64,000 nt of DNA, from the NCBI GenBank assembly GCA_948567375.1, contig CAOYZS010000005.1, positions 868,001-932,000 of the forward strand, in the 5' to 3' direction. Below, in pieces: positions 10,521 through 21,328 of this stretch. The stretch's first letter is position 1, and the number at the start of each line of letters is the position of its first letter. The stretch is from Lunularia cruciata. Its lineage: Eukaryota > Streptophyta > Marchantiopsida > Lunulariales > Lunulariaceae. The notes under the pieces were generated by a model. That model was not told where the DNA came from. It searched no databases and saw only the letters and a list, made by a program, of their open reading frames with translations. The position numbers and the translations under genes were made by a program.

Positions 10521-10984
10521 GGTAAAGGCTCTTGACCCGAAGTTGTGTAAACCTGAAGTCATATAAGTCCAAAGTTGTATATACCTGAAGAGCCCAACCC
10601 GAAGTCACTCAACTACTCCATACATCTACTACAAAAACTTTAAAGGCTTGTAACTTCGGCTATAAACCTCAAAACTTTGTGATTTTGGTGGCAACAAAAA
10701 GCCCTGAAGAAGACGCTTCCAACAAGATAGCATGCACAATTTGGACATGTGATCACTAAGATACAGCCCCCACAATAATCCTTACCTGCAACATCCATTT
10801 TGATACAAAGTACCCCTCCTTTGAGTCCAATCCAAGTTCTTCTTTCTCTGACACGAAGTTGACTTCCTTGTGTTGGATCAAAACACAAGCTTCTTCTCAT
10901 TTCTTCTCCATATGGGTTCAATTTGGTTTTAGTAATGTACTTCTTCTTTAAAACTTGTCCAAAATGAAAAATGTGGGTACCACA

Positions 10985-10989
10985 AGGTT
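10985..10989. repeat. target-site duplication AGGTT (right copy)
   Basis: Second copy of the 5-bp duplication flanking the solo LTR at 9,146-10,984. Confidence 0.9.
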
Positions 10990-12590
10990 CTTTGCCTCTT
11001 CTATTTCCTCTCTACCCTTGGAAGGCAGATCTTGCAAGTGTTGGCTGAAGTTGTTATGTTGTGGGACAACATTCATAACAAGTGTTATTTCATCTTGAGG
11101 CTCCCAACATCTCTTGAGTGTTTTGCAGTGTGCCATGATATATCCATACTTACCACAATAGACACAATAATTAGGGATATCTATGTGACACACTTAGCAT
11201 GTATGTTTCTTATCCTAGACAATGTATACAAGAAATCTGTTCCCTAATAAGAGTGTTCATTAGGTTCTTGTCTTGAGGCTATTGTGCTTAGTGAAGATTC
11301 TCATGTTGTTCTAACTTTACCAAGATCCGTCATCTTGGTATTTGTTGCAAGAACATTAGTAGCTATGGGAGGAGTCAATTCCCATAGAGCTAGAAGAGTT
11401 ATAAGAGTAATGGTAGGAATTTCTATAGGCATATAATCATACATGGGAATTGGTTTTGGTATTGTGTATTGAGCCGGTGCAATTGTGGGTGTCCTTCCAT
11501 AAAAGTAATTTGGCTTCTAGAATCCCAAAGGAGCAGCATAGGTGTGTGCATTACACTCCCTTTGAATCTTGGTATTATAGAGCACGGGTCTAGTAAGGCC
11601 ATTTTCAGCTTGTTAGCTTGAGCCCAACATTATGCTTCTTCAAATGCTTGAGCTAGAGTAGTAGCTTTATGGCAGATGAAATTTTTTGGATATCCTTTAG
11701 TTATGCATTCAGAAGTTTCTCCTTAAACCAATTGAGACCAACCTTGAGTTGTCCTTCAACCAATTCAGAGTCATGGAAGGATCTAGAGCTTATGTGATCA
11801 TTAACAGTATGTATTGAAATCATTAAATAAAAGATTGCATCATTTCATTGTGTTCTTTGTAGAGCCTATTTATCTTGTCCTTGAGTTGTTCTTGATGCCT
11901 TGGCAAGATGTAGTCTTTTCACCCTTTAGCTTGTATCAATTTTTAACTTGTTCTCATGATGGAAGCTACGCCACTAAACCAATATTGCACAATGTCAATG
12001 AAACATTGGCCAATATGGCATGCCATGGCAATATTATCCATGATATTTTGTGCCATGTAGACATTCTTGAACATTCAAAGGAATGATTCAAAATCTTCTT
12101 GCCTTGTGAACACTATTGTTCTAGGGTATACAATCCTATCATCTTGACGTTGATGCCATTCTAGTGATAGCTATAGGGGCAATATGAGCTGGGATAGTTG
12201 TTATTGTAGAAGGAGCTTGCATAGCCATAGAGTATAGTGCTATGGCAAACAAATTTCCCTAAGCATAAGTGCTCACCATGAACTAAAACATTTCTTGACT
12301 CTATAAAGAGTGCTTGTAAACACATGAAGTAATGCTCTCCAATTGTTTCTAAAGAATTGGGAGGTAATGACTCTTCTAAATTAAGATCAATAGGATTTGT
12401 GGAAATAGGAGGTACTACTTCCTCCAAACTGAGAGCCTTGTTTGAGAACATGGGAGGTATTGCTTCCCTTGGATTGAAAAAAGCTATCCTTAGAGAAAAG
12501 GGAGGTAATGCTTTCCCCAACCACATCCATGCAGGTTGGTGTCAAATAAGCACAGCCCTAGTGAGTTGTAGAGGCGGTGGGGAGGATATA
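10990..12590 (-). pseudogene. S-family gypsy gag remnant
   Basis: Minus-strand gag of the second family, continuous with 7,900-9,140 apart from the solo LTR. A zinc knuckle CVYCGKYGYIMAHC is readable at about 11,126-11,168, but its histidine position is tyrosine. The N-terminal part (12,161-12,526) is open for 121 codons and contains four imperfect Pro-Pro repeats of about 15 residues (LPP.S / IPPMFS / VPPIS / LPPNS). The region between is a decayed capsid-like segment that I could align only by position. It starts a short distance after the PBS, as expected for gag. Confidence 0.55.
12351..12515 (-). repeat. short internal repeats in S-family gag
   Basis: On the plus strand a GGGAGGTA(A/C)T-like core recurs four times (near 12,359, 12,408, 12,451 and 12,501), encoding on the minus strand the repeated Pro-Pro motif near the gag N-terminus. 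Spacing is 42-51 bases. Confidence 0.5.
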
Positions 12591-12594
12591 CACA

Positions 12595-12613
12595 TCAGTT
12601 GGCAATGGCACCA
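12595..12613 (-). other. primer-binding site, tRNA-Asp type (S family)
   Basis: On the minus strand the sequence right after the LTR is TTTTTGGTGCCATTGCC, matching the complement of a plant tRNA-Asp 3' end (TGGCGCCGTTGCC) with two transitions over the first 13 bases. Its position next to the LTR start at 12,618 fixes element orientation. Confidence 0.65.
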
Positions 12614-12617
12614 AAAA

Positions 12618-13623
12618 TGTTGGTGCATTAGTCCAATCCCATAGTTAAGGGTAGGGACAAGGAAAGTGTGGGACATTCCTATCATGCACTATGAATAGAG
12701 TTCTTATATTGGTCTATGGGGAGAGGTCCCATAGAAACCTTATTTCAACTATAGGATAGGATAGACTTGGACAATTAACTCATCAAATAACTAGCAAGTT
12801 TGTCCTCTTGTGAGTCCTTTGGCTTCCTTGGTTGTCACCATCTGGGTAAGTAGTTAAATGTTATGGGCAATATTGTGAAGCACTCTATGACCTTGACAAG
12901 AATGAAACAAGCACAATGAGAAGCATCACTACACATAATACACATTCATAGGTTGGAGAGTGGACACGACATTCAATCATCATAGTAGATGTAATGGGTT
13001 TTCTTTATAATGGTTGTTGCTTAGTTTAGCCAATATAAAGTTACATTGATCAGCTCTTACAACCACAATTGGCAATAGCTTCAAACTATGGACCAACAAT
13101 TATCCAAGCTCCTTAATTGACTTACTAGCATTTGACTCAATCAAGCAAGATTCTTGTCTAAGAATAGCATAAGAATCCTAATCTCTAACTCTTGGATTAC
13201 AAAACTTAGATTACAAGGGATTTACAATGAATAGTGGCTCTGAAATAAGGATGACAAACCCCCACTAAGTGGCATGATATCACTTATATACTAGGCAACC
13301 TAACCCTAAAACTAAATTTTCTATCTCCTGATGCTACTTATATTATGTCCACCATCTCCCTTTTTGCATCACCACCATTAATTCCAATTGGCTCCTAGTA
13401 CTTCATCTTCTCTCCTGGACTAGAATTAAGACATAGTCAAAGTGATATCTTAGTCCTTTTTTTACATCACCACCATTAATTCCAATTGGCTCCTAGCACT
13501 TCATCTTCTCTCCTAGACAAAAATTCAGACATAGTCAGAGTGATATCCTATCATGCAAGGATTGTCCTACACACTCACTATCCTCTAGCATCTTGTACAC
13601 TCAACTACGGGGCTGGTCTAACA
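12618..13623 (-). mobile_element. S-family 5' LTR (about 1.0 kb)
   Basis: Bounded by TGTTGGTGCATTAG on the left, directly after the PBS, and GGTCTAACA on the right, giving TG...CA ends in inverted arrangement. No resemblance to the L LTR. No target duplication can be tested because the 3' end of the element is lost. The right boundary is inferred from the terminal CA and may be off by a few bases. Confidence 0.55.
13367..13562. repeat. 98-bp tandem duplication inside S-family LTR
   Basis: Two adjacent copies, each starting CATCACCACCATTAATTCC (13,367 and 13,465), are about 90% alike. They include the shared block ACTTCATCTTCTCTCCT. The copies have diverged, so the duplication is old. Confidence 0.85.
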
Positions 13624-16256
13624 CATCAACACTCCTGCATGACAAAATAGTAGCAAAGCTAAAAGGCTAAGGTGGCCTTCCCATGTGAGATTAAGATATA
13701 AGACTAGATTTAAGATTAAACAAGATACATCCAGTGAGGTGTAGATGTAGTAGTTAGATCTCCATGACATTAAAGCCATCAGATTTCTTCATCATCTTTG
13801 GTAATGTAGAAATGGTTTAAGCCTTATGTTCATAAGGTTCACTTGGTGCATCCGATTGCATTCTTTTGCAAGGCAATCAAGTGGATACCATCAAGACAAT
13901 TGACTTAGTGTATGTGCATTCATCTACACCTTGTTTGAATGATTGCATGCTTAATTGAATATAAGTGAGGAATCTTGACAAAGAAGGAGAAGCATTTGAA
14001 CAAAGGGAAGTCATTTGTGTGAAACTAGAGTATTCATATCTAGGGGCTATGTAGAGTTCAAGGATGATATAGAGATAGGCTACCAACTGCCTAGAGTTTC
14101 AAAAAGTAACATGAGTGCATAAGATTAAGCAACACAATCTATTTAGGACTCCTATGACATAGTACCTTTTGGGACGGATTGAAAGCTACTTCATGGTTGT
14201 TGTTGTTAGGGTGATTGGAACACTCAAACCTTTTTGTATGAGCATTCTAGAGTACTAACCATATCAATATGTAATATAACTGATCTCAAACAATCATAAA
14301 CTTTGTGATTTGAACTAGGATCTCAATGCATACATTGCCTCAACAATATTGATCCAGAATATTGTTGTATAAACAAAAGGTAAAGAACTTCATATGCAAA
14401 GTAACCTTCATTATGATTGAACCATCACATTCAAGAGTGAGATTATTTTGGATTTGTCTTTTCATAATGCACCAAGTGTGATGACAATACACTCTTTTAG
14501 GAATGACTCTATCCAAAAGGTCAAAACCAATAGAATTCATCATTGTGACACTTCATCTCATTTTAAGTCATCTCTAACTTGTATCCTTTTAAAGTTGACC
14601 AGTTATTACCACATTATTAAAAATTTGAACACTTTTTCATTACATTTTAGGTGCCATGGCCGGGGATATGCTTATTGGAGTGATTAGGAGTGAGATAGCA
14701 CAAAGCCATAAATTTCATCAAGGAATTGAGTACAAAGAGATATTTAAACCCTTGTGAATGGAAAGCCTTCTTGAGGAACTAGAAGAAAAAGTCAAAGGAT
14801 GTTCTGAACTCAGCAAGAAAGCTCAAGAGGGAGTAGACTATCTTGAGAGAAAAAGAGTAAATGATACCAAACTAGCCTTTTTTCATCTATCTTCCACAAG
14901 GGAGAAGTTGGGTTTAAGAATTTTCAACACCATCTGCTTCTACTTCTACTTCTTCTTTGCTGACCTTCTTGTGCAGTTAGGCGGAGAAGAATTTCATGCA
15001 CTATCCATGTTACCCTTTGATTTTGGGACAGCTGCACAATTGCTCTTATAGTGAGTGTCCTATCAAGGTGAGCAATATTAGCTACAGACTTCTGGAGACT
15101 CTACTAGAAGCTATGGAGAACTTGAGTAGATGTTGAAGACAATGATGATGACAAGTGTTCAAGATAGAAATATTGGTGAATTTCTTTGACATCAGTTTCA
15201 TGCAATATTATGCCAAAAGAATCAATAACAAACTTCATACTGTGGCATAAGATAAGATAACCTTCTATTGTACTCTTTTGCTTGGTAGGTTACAAGATAA
15301 CCATGTTGGAGCTTCACCTACTTTGTGATAAAGCTCTACCCTGCATTGTAGAGTGGTTAGTACTCTATTCTAGTTAATAGTAATTCAGATTCAAAGGAGA
15401 ATTAGTCATATTAAGTGACAAGAATGGTCCTAAATACCTCACCACCAAGGTTACCTCTTTTTCTAAACATCAATGACATATCATTGTTGCAACTCATGCT
15501 GCATATAGCTTGTCATTGACACTAGTATTGCAGAATGTTGAGGATAATGTATATGTAGTGAAATAGAGAGTAGAGTGAGTGGTGTCTAAAAAGCTATGTT
15601 TGGGTCACACAATGGTTTTAGACATGATATGAAATCAAACAATGTTCTATTGCTTTAAGGTTTTGGAGCTCCTATAGAAGCACATTTTCTGTTGCCATGT
15701 AGGTGATAAAGGAGCTTGTGTTGTGAGTTATGCCAAATGATTTCAAGTCCTTGCCTGCATAAGTTTCAAGTTGCCCACCAACTAGCATTTTTAACCAATA
15801 GCTTGTGGTTGAAATGGAAGATAATTGACAAGATTCCAATGAGGGAGAGAGTTCTAAGAAGTCTACACAAGCTCCTCCTTCCACATGGGTAGCTAGAGAG
15901 GGATCTTCCTAGTTGCCCTTACTCATCTCTTTGTCAAAAATTTTGAGTCCAAACACAATGTCCATTCTACATAAGGGGGTACAACTCCCAACTTGATGAT
16001 ATCTAAAGATAACAACTCATGACTATTGTCTAAGGACAAGTAGAATGCTTTCCACATCTTATGTCTACCTACAATGTGTTTACTTGTACCACAAATACTG
16101 ATTGGACATTGCCATCTTTTGGCATGGAAAATCATGCTTCTTTCACCCAACAAAACTACCAAAAATTCAAGGGATGTGATGAGAGGAAGATCCAAATACT
16201 TTCTTAAGGGAATTTAAAGCCATTGGGTTGCAAACAAAGAGATGTAGATGCAAATT
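13624..16256. other. unassigned, probably decayed repeat DNA
   Basis: No recognisable domain, LTR terminus, PBS or zinc knuckle. Frames are short (the longest are 97 codons at 14,758-15,051, 90 codons at 15,923-16,195 on the minus strand, and 70 codons at 15,672-15,884 on the minus strand) and resemble nothing I know. The stretch lies between the S LTR and a full L LTR and may be an older transposable element, or the pre-insertion locus. Nothing suggests a host gene: no GT-AG exon pattern with coding bias is evident by eye. Confidence 0.4.
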
Positions 16257-16633
16257 TGTGGTGCCCACATTTTTTTGTTTTTTTTTTTGTTTTGTTAGCT
16301 TTTTGAGAAGAAGTAAGCAAGAAAGCCAAATTACAAAGAAAAGAATGGACGAGAGTGTCTTCGGAGTAAACCTGAAGAAGTTGACTTTGGGTCCAATGAT
16401 GGAAGTACTCGGAAGGGGAGTACAAAGAAATAAGTTTAAAGACCATCATCTTCAGATTGGGCAGCAAAGGCCTATACAAAGACCATCTAACAACCTTTCT
16501 ACGTGGCAAGAAAGTACACTTCAAGTAACGGTAGAGGCAGAAGAAGCATGTCTTGATAGTGAAGGACATCAACATGCAAAAGAAGGGAAGTCGATTTTGA
16601 AATCGACTGAAGAATGACTGCAATTCGGGGTGA

Positions 16634-16640
16634 TATAAAA
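16634..16640 (+). promoter_or_regulatory. TATAAAA box upstream of LTR-ORF
   Basis: TATAAAA 193 bases before the ATG at 16,827; the same spacing is found at 42,447 and 52,331. Candidate separate promoter of the LTR-ORF. Confidence 0.5.
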
Positions 16641-16826
16641 TTGTGATTGCATAGGAGAAAATTGAATATGTCAAGAAGATTTCTTGTTCCTCTTAGTAGT
16701 CGTTCTGCAATAATGCGTGTCAAGAAGCCGATTGAGAGTGAAATTTTCCAAAGTCCAGAAGGGGTTAGAGTGTCTCATCCAGGAGAGGGAATAGTGTTCT
16801 AGTGCCAAAGAATGAGAGAGCAGATC

Positions 16827-19113
16827 ATGGTGAAGAAGGTCAAGAATGCCCTCGCAGTAAGAAGTTTTGCAATTTGGAGGTTGGATGTCATAGCCAGGAT
16901 CAAGGTTTTGAATAGACTTTGTATTACTTTTTTAGCTTGGAACTGGTATTTCAATTTCCTAGGAGCCATGGCAGAGATAGCTGCCAGTAATTGTGAGGAA
17001 GGCCCTGAAGTCAAGGGGAAGAGAGGAAATCTGGCTTGATGGACTAAGTCGGATTGGAGGTTAATGTTGGGGAAGGAAGCAAGAGAACCAACAAGGATCA
17101 CCTTCTATTGAAAGTGTGATGCTATAAAGGAGATTGCGGATATACGCAATTTGTTCTTTGCTCCGCACACAACAAATGGGTACAAGGTGGAGTCCAATCG
17201 GGACCCGATTAAATGAAGCATTGTGGGAACAATAATGGAAATGTTCAAACCAAAACAAACAACTTACATGGACATGCAGCGGGTAGTCTTTTTCCATCAG
17301 ATGTTTGCAGGAGTGAATGTGAATTGGGCAAAATGTTTCCACTAGCAAATGAGGCAGATGGTTGTCAATTGGAGGACAAATTTGCCTCCATATTATTTCA
17401 CACCGTTTGCAGCACAATTCTACTTTGGGTTAAATTTGCTGATAGTGGAGGAGCAGCGTCGCATGATGTCCCATTTTCATCCTGATTTGAGAGGAGAGGC
17501 GGATGAAGAAGAACAACAATACATGGCACACTTGCAAGCCAGTGATGATCATTTCTTGAAAACGGGACAACGGGAGATGGAAAAAGTCATAAGCCCAAAG
17601 ACAAAGAAGCAAAATAAACCCGAAGAAGCAGAGCTGTCTCCAGTACAAAGGAAGACCCAAAGACTCTTTCTATAGGGTAAGAAGGCAATGAAAGATGAAC
17701 CTTCAAAAAAAGAGTTTGAAGGGGAGATGGAGTCTAGAGGAGAAGACTCAGAAGAAGCAGAACTCATGTTACAAAGTGGGGAATCTAGAAGTGAGAGTGA
17801 GGGTGAAGACAAAGTTCAGCAATTGGCTGAAGCAAAAGAAGATGAAGATTTCCATGCAATGATTGACAATATAAAGGGAAATGCTAATCCCTGTGTAGCC
17901 TTAGTCATGGAAGAGAAGGGAGCTGGGTGTAAGAAGGAGTACCCTACGGACCCAAGTTCAGCAGGTAAGGAAGAAGGAAGCTTGGATGTAGTAGTGGTGA
18001 AAGTGCAAAGATCAAGACTTCGGAAGAAGTAGCTGGTAGAAGAGGTGAAGTACGAAGACGGGGCCAAAGATGAAGAGCACTTTGGAGGAATACAGTATTT
18101 ATCGCATCTTGTAACTCCACTGTTGGAGCTGTTGAAAGAGCACCAGAAGGTCATCCCACATGATTGTGTGAAGGTGAGGAATGAGTTGCAGGTGGTGAAG
18201 TATCTGCTAGCTGAAGTGAATGGATTGCAGGAGCGCGTAACCCGGAGAGATAAGGAAGTTGAAGAGCTCGGGTTGATGCAATCTTGAGGAAGAAGACTTT
18301 CAAGAAGTTGCAAGAGAGTTGTGAGTCAAGAGGGAGAGAAATGCAGCGACAAGCCAAAGAGTTAAAGGAGCAGGCGATGTTGCTGACCAAGATGAAAGAG
18401 GAGGTAAGAGAAGTGCACATCAAGAGTATTCATGTGAAGGCGATGGCAGCAGTGATGGAGCAGGAGTTAGAAAGCTTGAGGAAGAGTGCAGCCAGGTATG
18501 TGGAGGAGAAGAAGATGCTCGCTGCTCAGTATGAAGATGAGTTGAAGATGTACCGGGAGGAGTTGAAAGCAAAACAATCTAGGGAGTATGCATCAGAGTC
18601 AATAGGAGACGTTGCGGGAAAATTGAGAGCTATGTTGTGCACTGAGGCTGAAGGAAGATTGGAAGAAGCAAGATTACACGAGTTAAAGTTGCTTGTGAAG
18701 GAAACTCGAAAGAGGAGAGCTAAAGATGTTGATACAAACACTCTACTAATCCAATTGAGGGAGCGAGTAGAGAGAAAGATGTTAGAAGTAGGAGACAATG
18801 TCAATCTCAGAACAGATTTAGTGAATTCAAAGTTAGAGGGAATTAGGAGTAGTGTGACAGAGGAGAAAAGTCTGATGTGGTAGAAGTAGGAATTCAGGTG
18901 TCTTTAGACTTGTAATTGGAGACATTAGAGAAGAGTGGGTTGCAAGATGAAGAGATGGAAAGATTACCCATGACCTCAATTGTAGTTCCTAATGAAGAAG
19001 TAGTAGAAATAGTGAAGGAATTAGTAGAATCAGATATACCCAAAGAAGGAGAAGTGGTAGGAAGATCATTGGGTTTGGAAGCCAATGAGGCAATTGACAT
19101 CGGATCGGAGTAG
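16827..19113 (+). pseudogene. LTR-ORF, best-preserved copy (type I)
   Basis: A roughly 760-codon frame inside LTR U3. The start is ATG 16,827 (MVKKVKN), in the common position of all copies. N-terminal domain: RLDVIARIKVLNRL, FLAWNW, KRGNLA, SDWRLMLGKEAR, ITFYWKCD, NGYKVES, AVFFHQMF-type and NWAKCF, then LPPYYFTPFAAQFYFGLNLL and MSHFHPDL. An acidic linker follows (17,690-17,900), then a long Lys/Glu heptad region (18,045-18,883) with LHELKLLVKET, and an acidic tail ending about 117 bases before the LTR TATA box. One frame holds to about 18,285 with six stops (17,038, 17,109, 17,214, 17,341, 17,673, 18,030), then a frameshift. No enzyme motif, signal peptide or membrane span is visible. A loose similarity of the N-domain to the 'putative plant transposon protein' domain is a guess. 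Confidence 0.75.
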
Positions 19114-19229
19114 AAACAGAGTGAGATTTGAAGAGGCAGATATGAAGAGGTGGTTTGTCATTTGGATCTATAGGTTTGTAGAGTTGTTGTAGAACGGTAT
19201 TTTTGTTAGTTAACTATCAATTGCTCTAC

Positions 19230-19237
19230 TATTTAAA
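19230..19237 (+). promoter_or_regulatory. LTR core promoter TATA box (TATTTAAA)
   Basis: TATTTAAAGGAGGCATTTG sits between the LTR-ORF stop and the R region, about 670 bases before the LTR end. Confidence 0.55.
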
Positions 19238-19904
19238 GGAGGCATTTGTAGTACAATGTTGTTCAATATTCATATTTTTGAAGATAGATAAAGCGAAATG
19301 CTGATTTCAGTGCTCATTGCTTGAGCTTAATTTTGAGTATCAACTTTGTGATTGTGTTGTAAGTATGTGGAGAAATTTGAAGTGCGAGTCAATGTGCTTG
19401 TTGGATGTTGGATTCCGCAGCCTTGATCTTCATTTTGTGTGTTGGAACTTGAGTGAAGTGCAATCAGAGCAATGCCTTGACAGATCTCAGAGAATTGTAG
19501 TGTTGGTAGTATTCTGCATTTGTCAGTGTAGCAGTGTTGATGTGAAGCAATTTAGATTGAGGAAGTTGAGCCTTCAGTGGAGGGGTGGAACACAATTATG
19601 AGGTGAAGTTGTTTTGCAGTGAGGTGCCATCTTTGGGAGAATCTGAATCATCACAATCAAGATTTGTTTGGACAGAATTTGCTATGTTGTGATTATGGGT
19701 GTGTGTATTCGTGACAAGTTGTCAAAATTGTGAGCTTGTTACTCTCTTCTAGGTGTAGTTTCTACCTGAGAGATTAAAGAAGAACCCAAGAAGAACTACA
19801 TTGTTACTATTTGCTTTGTATTTGACCAATTCTGAATCATATCTCCGTGGGAACGATCTTACTTACCCGATTACCACAAAAGTAATATTTGCCGGGTTGT
19901 CACA

Positions 19905-20338
19905 CATTTGCATGTAAATATTTCCAAGTTTGCTAAGGAAGAAAGCAAGAAATTGGTATACTCATGTTAGTTAGGATCCAAGAAATGTAGTGGATTGATC
20001 AACAGTTTGTGGTCAATTCTTGAATGGCTTTCATGAGCAAGACTATGAAGAATATGTTTTTTCAATGCTCAAAAGTTTGTAGCATAAATGAAATGAAAAG
20101 TTGAGACTATATACTAAAGCTCCAAAGCCTTCTAAGTAGAGTACTAAGACAAGTTGCTACTTTAGGCTACTCAAATGATCAAGCAATGGCATGGTTCTTG
20201 GGAGGTTTACCTCTAGAACTTTGTTTCTTCCTTAGTGCATCAAGTGGAATGGACTCCAACATGGTGTTGGTAGGGCTCAATCCTATACTGGGGAATGTAG
20301 GCAGCTACACTAAGGCAAGGAACAATGATATTGCCTTG
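19905..20338 (+). pseudogene. L-family gag fragment
   Basis: Degenerate middle portion of gag (capsid region). The clearest block, around 20,160-20,220, reads GYSNDQAMAWFLGGLPLEL, matching GYSNAQAITWFPGGLSPEI of element A (46,912-46,970). Upstream, a WYTHV-like start and a FLNGFHEQD-like piece align to RSWYTHV and LQNGFLEQF. Frames are broken. The fragment joins directly to the LTR end at 19,904, so PBS and the gag N-terminus were removed. Confidence 0.6.
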
Positions 20339-20417
20339 TGTGGTACCCAAAATTTATGTTTTTGACAAGTTTTAAAGAAAGAGTGTATTCTAGAAACTAA
20401 ATTGCAACCCAATGAAG
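20339..20417 (+). mobile_element. first 80 bases of an L-family LTR
   Basis: TGTGGTACCCAAAATTTATG and the following leader (AAGAGTGTATTC...AACCCAATGAAG) match L LTR starts. Homology stops near 20,417, where integrase sequence begins, so this is a truncated insertion or a recombination scar. Confidence 0.7.
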
Positions 20418-21005
20418 ATCATATATCATTTTGATTCTTGTCAAGGAATAGAAAAGCCAATGGCTACTTCCCAATGGCCTTTGAGACCAGTTTTCCCCTT
20501 GGCTCCATTTAAGAAATAGGGAATTGATTTTGTGGGTCCAATTCAATCGATGACCTAATTCACAAGGAGGAGATACATCTTGCTTTGCACTGATTTTGCT
20601 ACCAAGATGGTTGAAGCCAAGGCAACTCAGCAAGATGATGCAGAATCTATTGCAGAATTCTTCTTCCATGTTATGGATGTCCTTAGGAATTGGTTAGTGA
20701 CCAAGAGACTCATTTTTGAACTCACTTGTGGAGGTTTGGAAAGCAAATGGGTTGTTATGTAAAATTTCAACAAGATGATTGTCAATTATGCTTATGACTA
20801 GGATACAAAACTATTTGCAGATTTTTGGGTATACATAACCATTGAGAAGATTACAACCAAGCAAACTCCATATTTCTTGACAAACGGATTGCATCCTATA
20901 CGACTAGTAAATTTGAAGTCCCGTCATATTGGATCCTTGTGGGGAACAACTATTAGAGGTAGACAGTCAAGATCTTTGGATCCATCAACTGATGTGGTTT
21001 GAAGA
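20418..21005 (+). pseudogene. L-family integrase fragment
   Basis: Begins inside the zinc-binding region (CQRIEKPMA), runs through GIDFVGPIQ at about 20,523, RRYILLCTDFATKMVEA, a degraded second-aspartate region, then VNYAYD.DTK and TKQTPYFLTNGLHPI (about 20,850-20,895). Many stops and one deletion of the DxG/E segment near 20,735. Cut at 21,005 by a reverse LTR. It corresponds to about 50,950-51,600 in element A. Confidence 0.7.
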
Positions 21006-21328
21006 TTTGACAACCTAACAAGTATCATTTTTGTGGTAATTAGTAAGTAAAGTTTGTTCTCACAAAGAAATGATTCAAAAATAGTCAAATATGAGGTAAA
21101 ATAATAAAAAAAATAATTCTTCTTAATTGCATGTTTAATCTCTCAAGTAGAAATCACATTCAGAAGAGAGTAACAAGCACTCAATAGCAATTCTTGTCAC
21201 AATTATCACACCCATAATCACAATTTAGCTAATTCATTCCAAACAAATCTTGATTATGATGATTCGGAATCTTCCAAAGAAGACTACTTTGCTATGAAAT
21301 GAGTTTGCCTCAAAATTTCGTTGAAGAT
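21006..21328 (-). mobile_element. L-family LTR end fragment (U5)
   Basis: Starts TTTGACAACCTAACAAG (variant of TGTGACAACCCGGCAAA) and covers the last 320 bases of an LTR before being cut by the next reverse LTR at 21,329. The bases just before both LTR starts read TTGAAGAT (20,999-21,006 and 21,321-21,328). Confidence 0.7.

Larger units (their letters stand above)
9146..10984 (-). mobile_element. solo L-family LTR, short-U3 type (1,839 bp)
   Basis: Complete LTR in reverse orientation: TGTGACAATCC on the left, GGTACCACA on the right, flanked by AGGTT on both sides and sitting inside S-family gag. There is no internal region, so it is a solo LTR formed by LTR-LTR recombination after insertion. 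It is half the length of the 3.7-kb LTRs: it keeps U5, R, TATA box and LTR-ORF tail but has a different, non-coding-looking 5' module (10,550-10,984) shared with 34,923-36,786 and with 1-1,410. Confidence 0.9.
16257..19904 (+). mobile_element. full-length L-family LTR (3,648 bp) with LTR-ORF
   Basis: Starts TGTGGTGCCCACATTTTTT, ends GCCGGGTTGTCACA. Order: leader, TATAAAA box (16,634), LTR-ORF (16,827-19,113), TATTTAAA box (19,230), R/U5 with the family's diagnostic blocks, terminus. It aligns end to end with the LTR of element A (42,072-45,829). Left flank AAATT and right flank CATTT do not match, so it is not a simple solo insertion. Gag sequence follows at 19,905 without a PBS, which suggests a 5' LTR whose PBS and early gag were deleted. 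This is the best single copy of the long LTR. Confidence 0.88.

Noticed and set aside
10640-10921. 93-codon minus-strand frame in the alternative U3 module as a new gene
   Set aside because: The sister module at 36,480-36,720 does not keep the frame, so protein coding is not supported.
14758-15051. 97-codon forward frame with Glu/Lys-rich start
   Set aside because: Short, no recognised domain, no supporting context, composition changes abruptly halfway; no better than chance in 2.6 kb of unassigned DNA.
16252-19909. Target-site duplication around 16,257-19,904
   Set aside because: ATTTG can be found on both sides only if the LTR end is shifted to a non-CA base; with TGTG...CACA ends the flanks differ.
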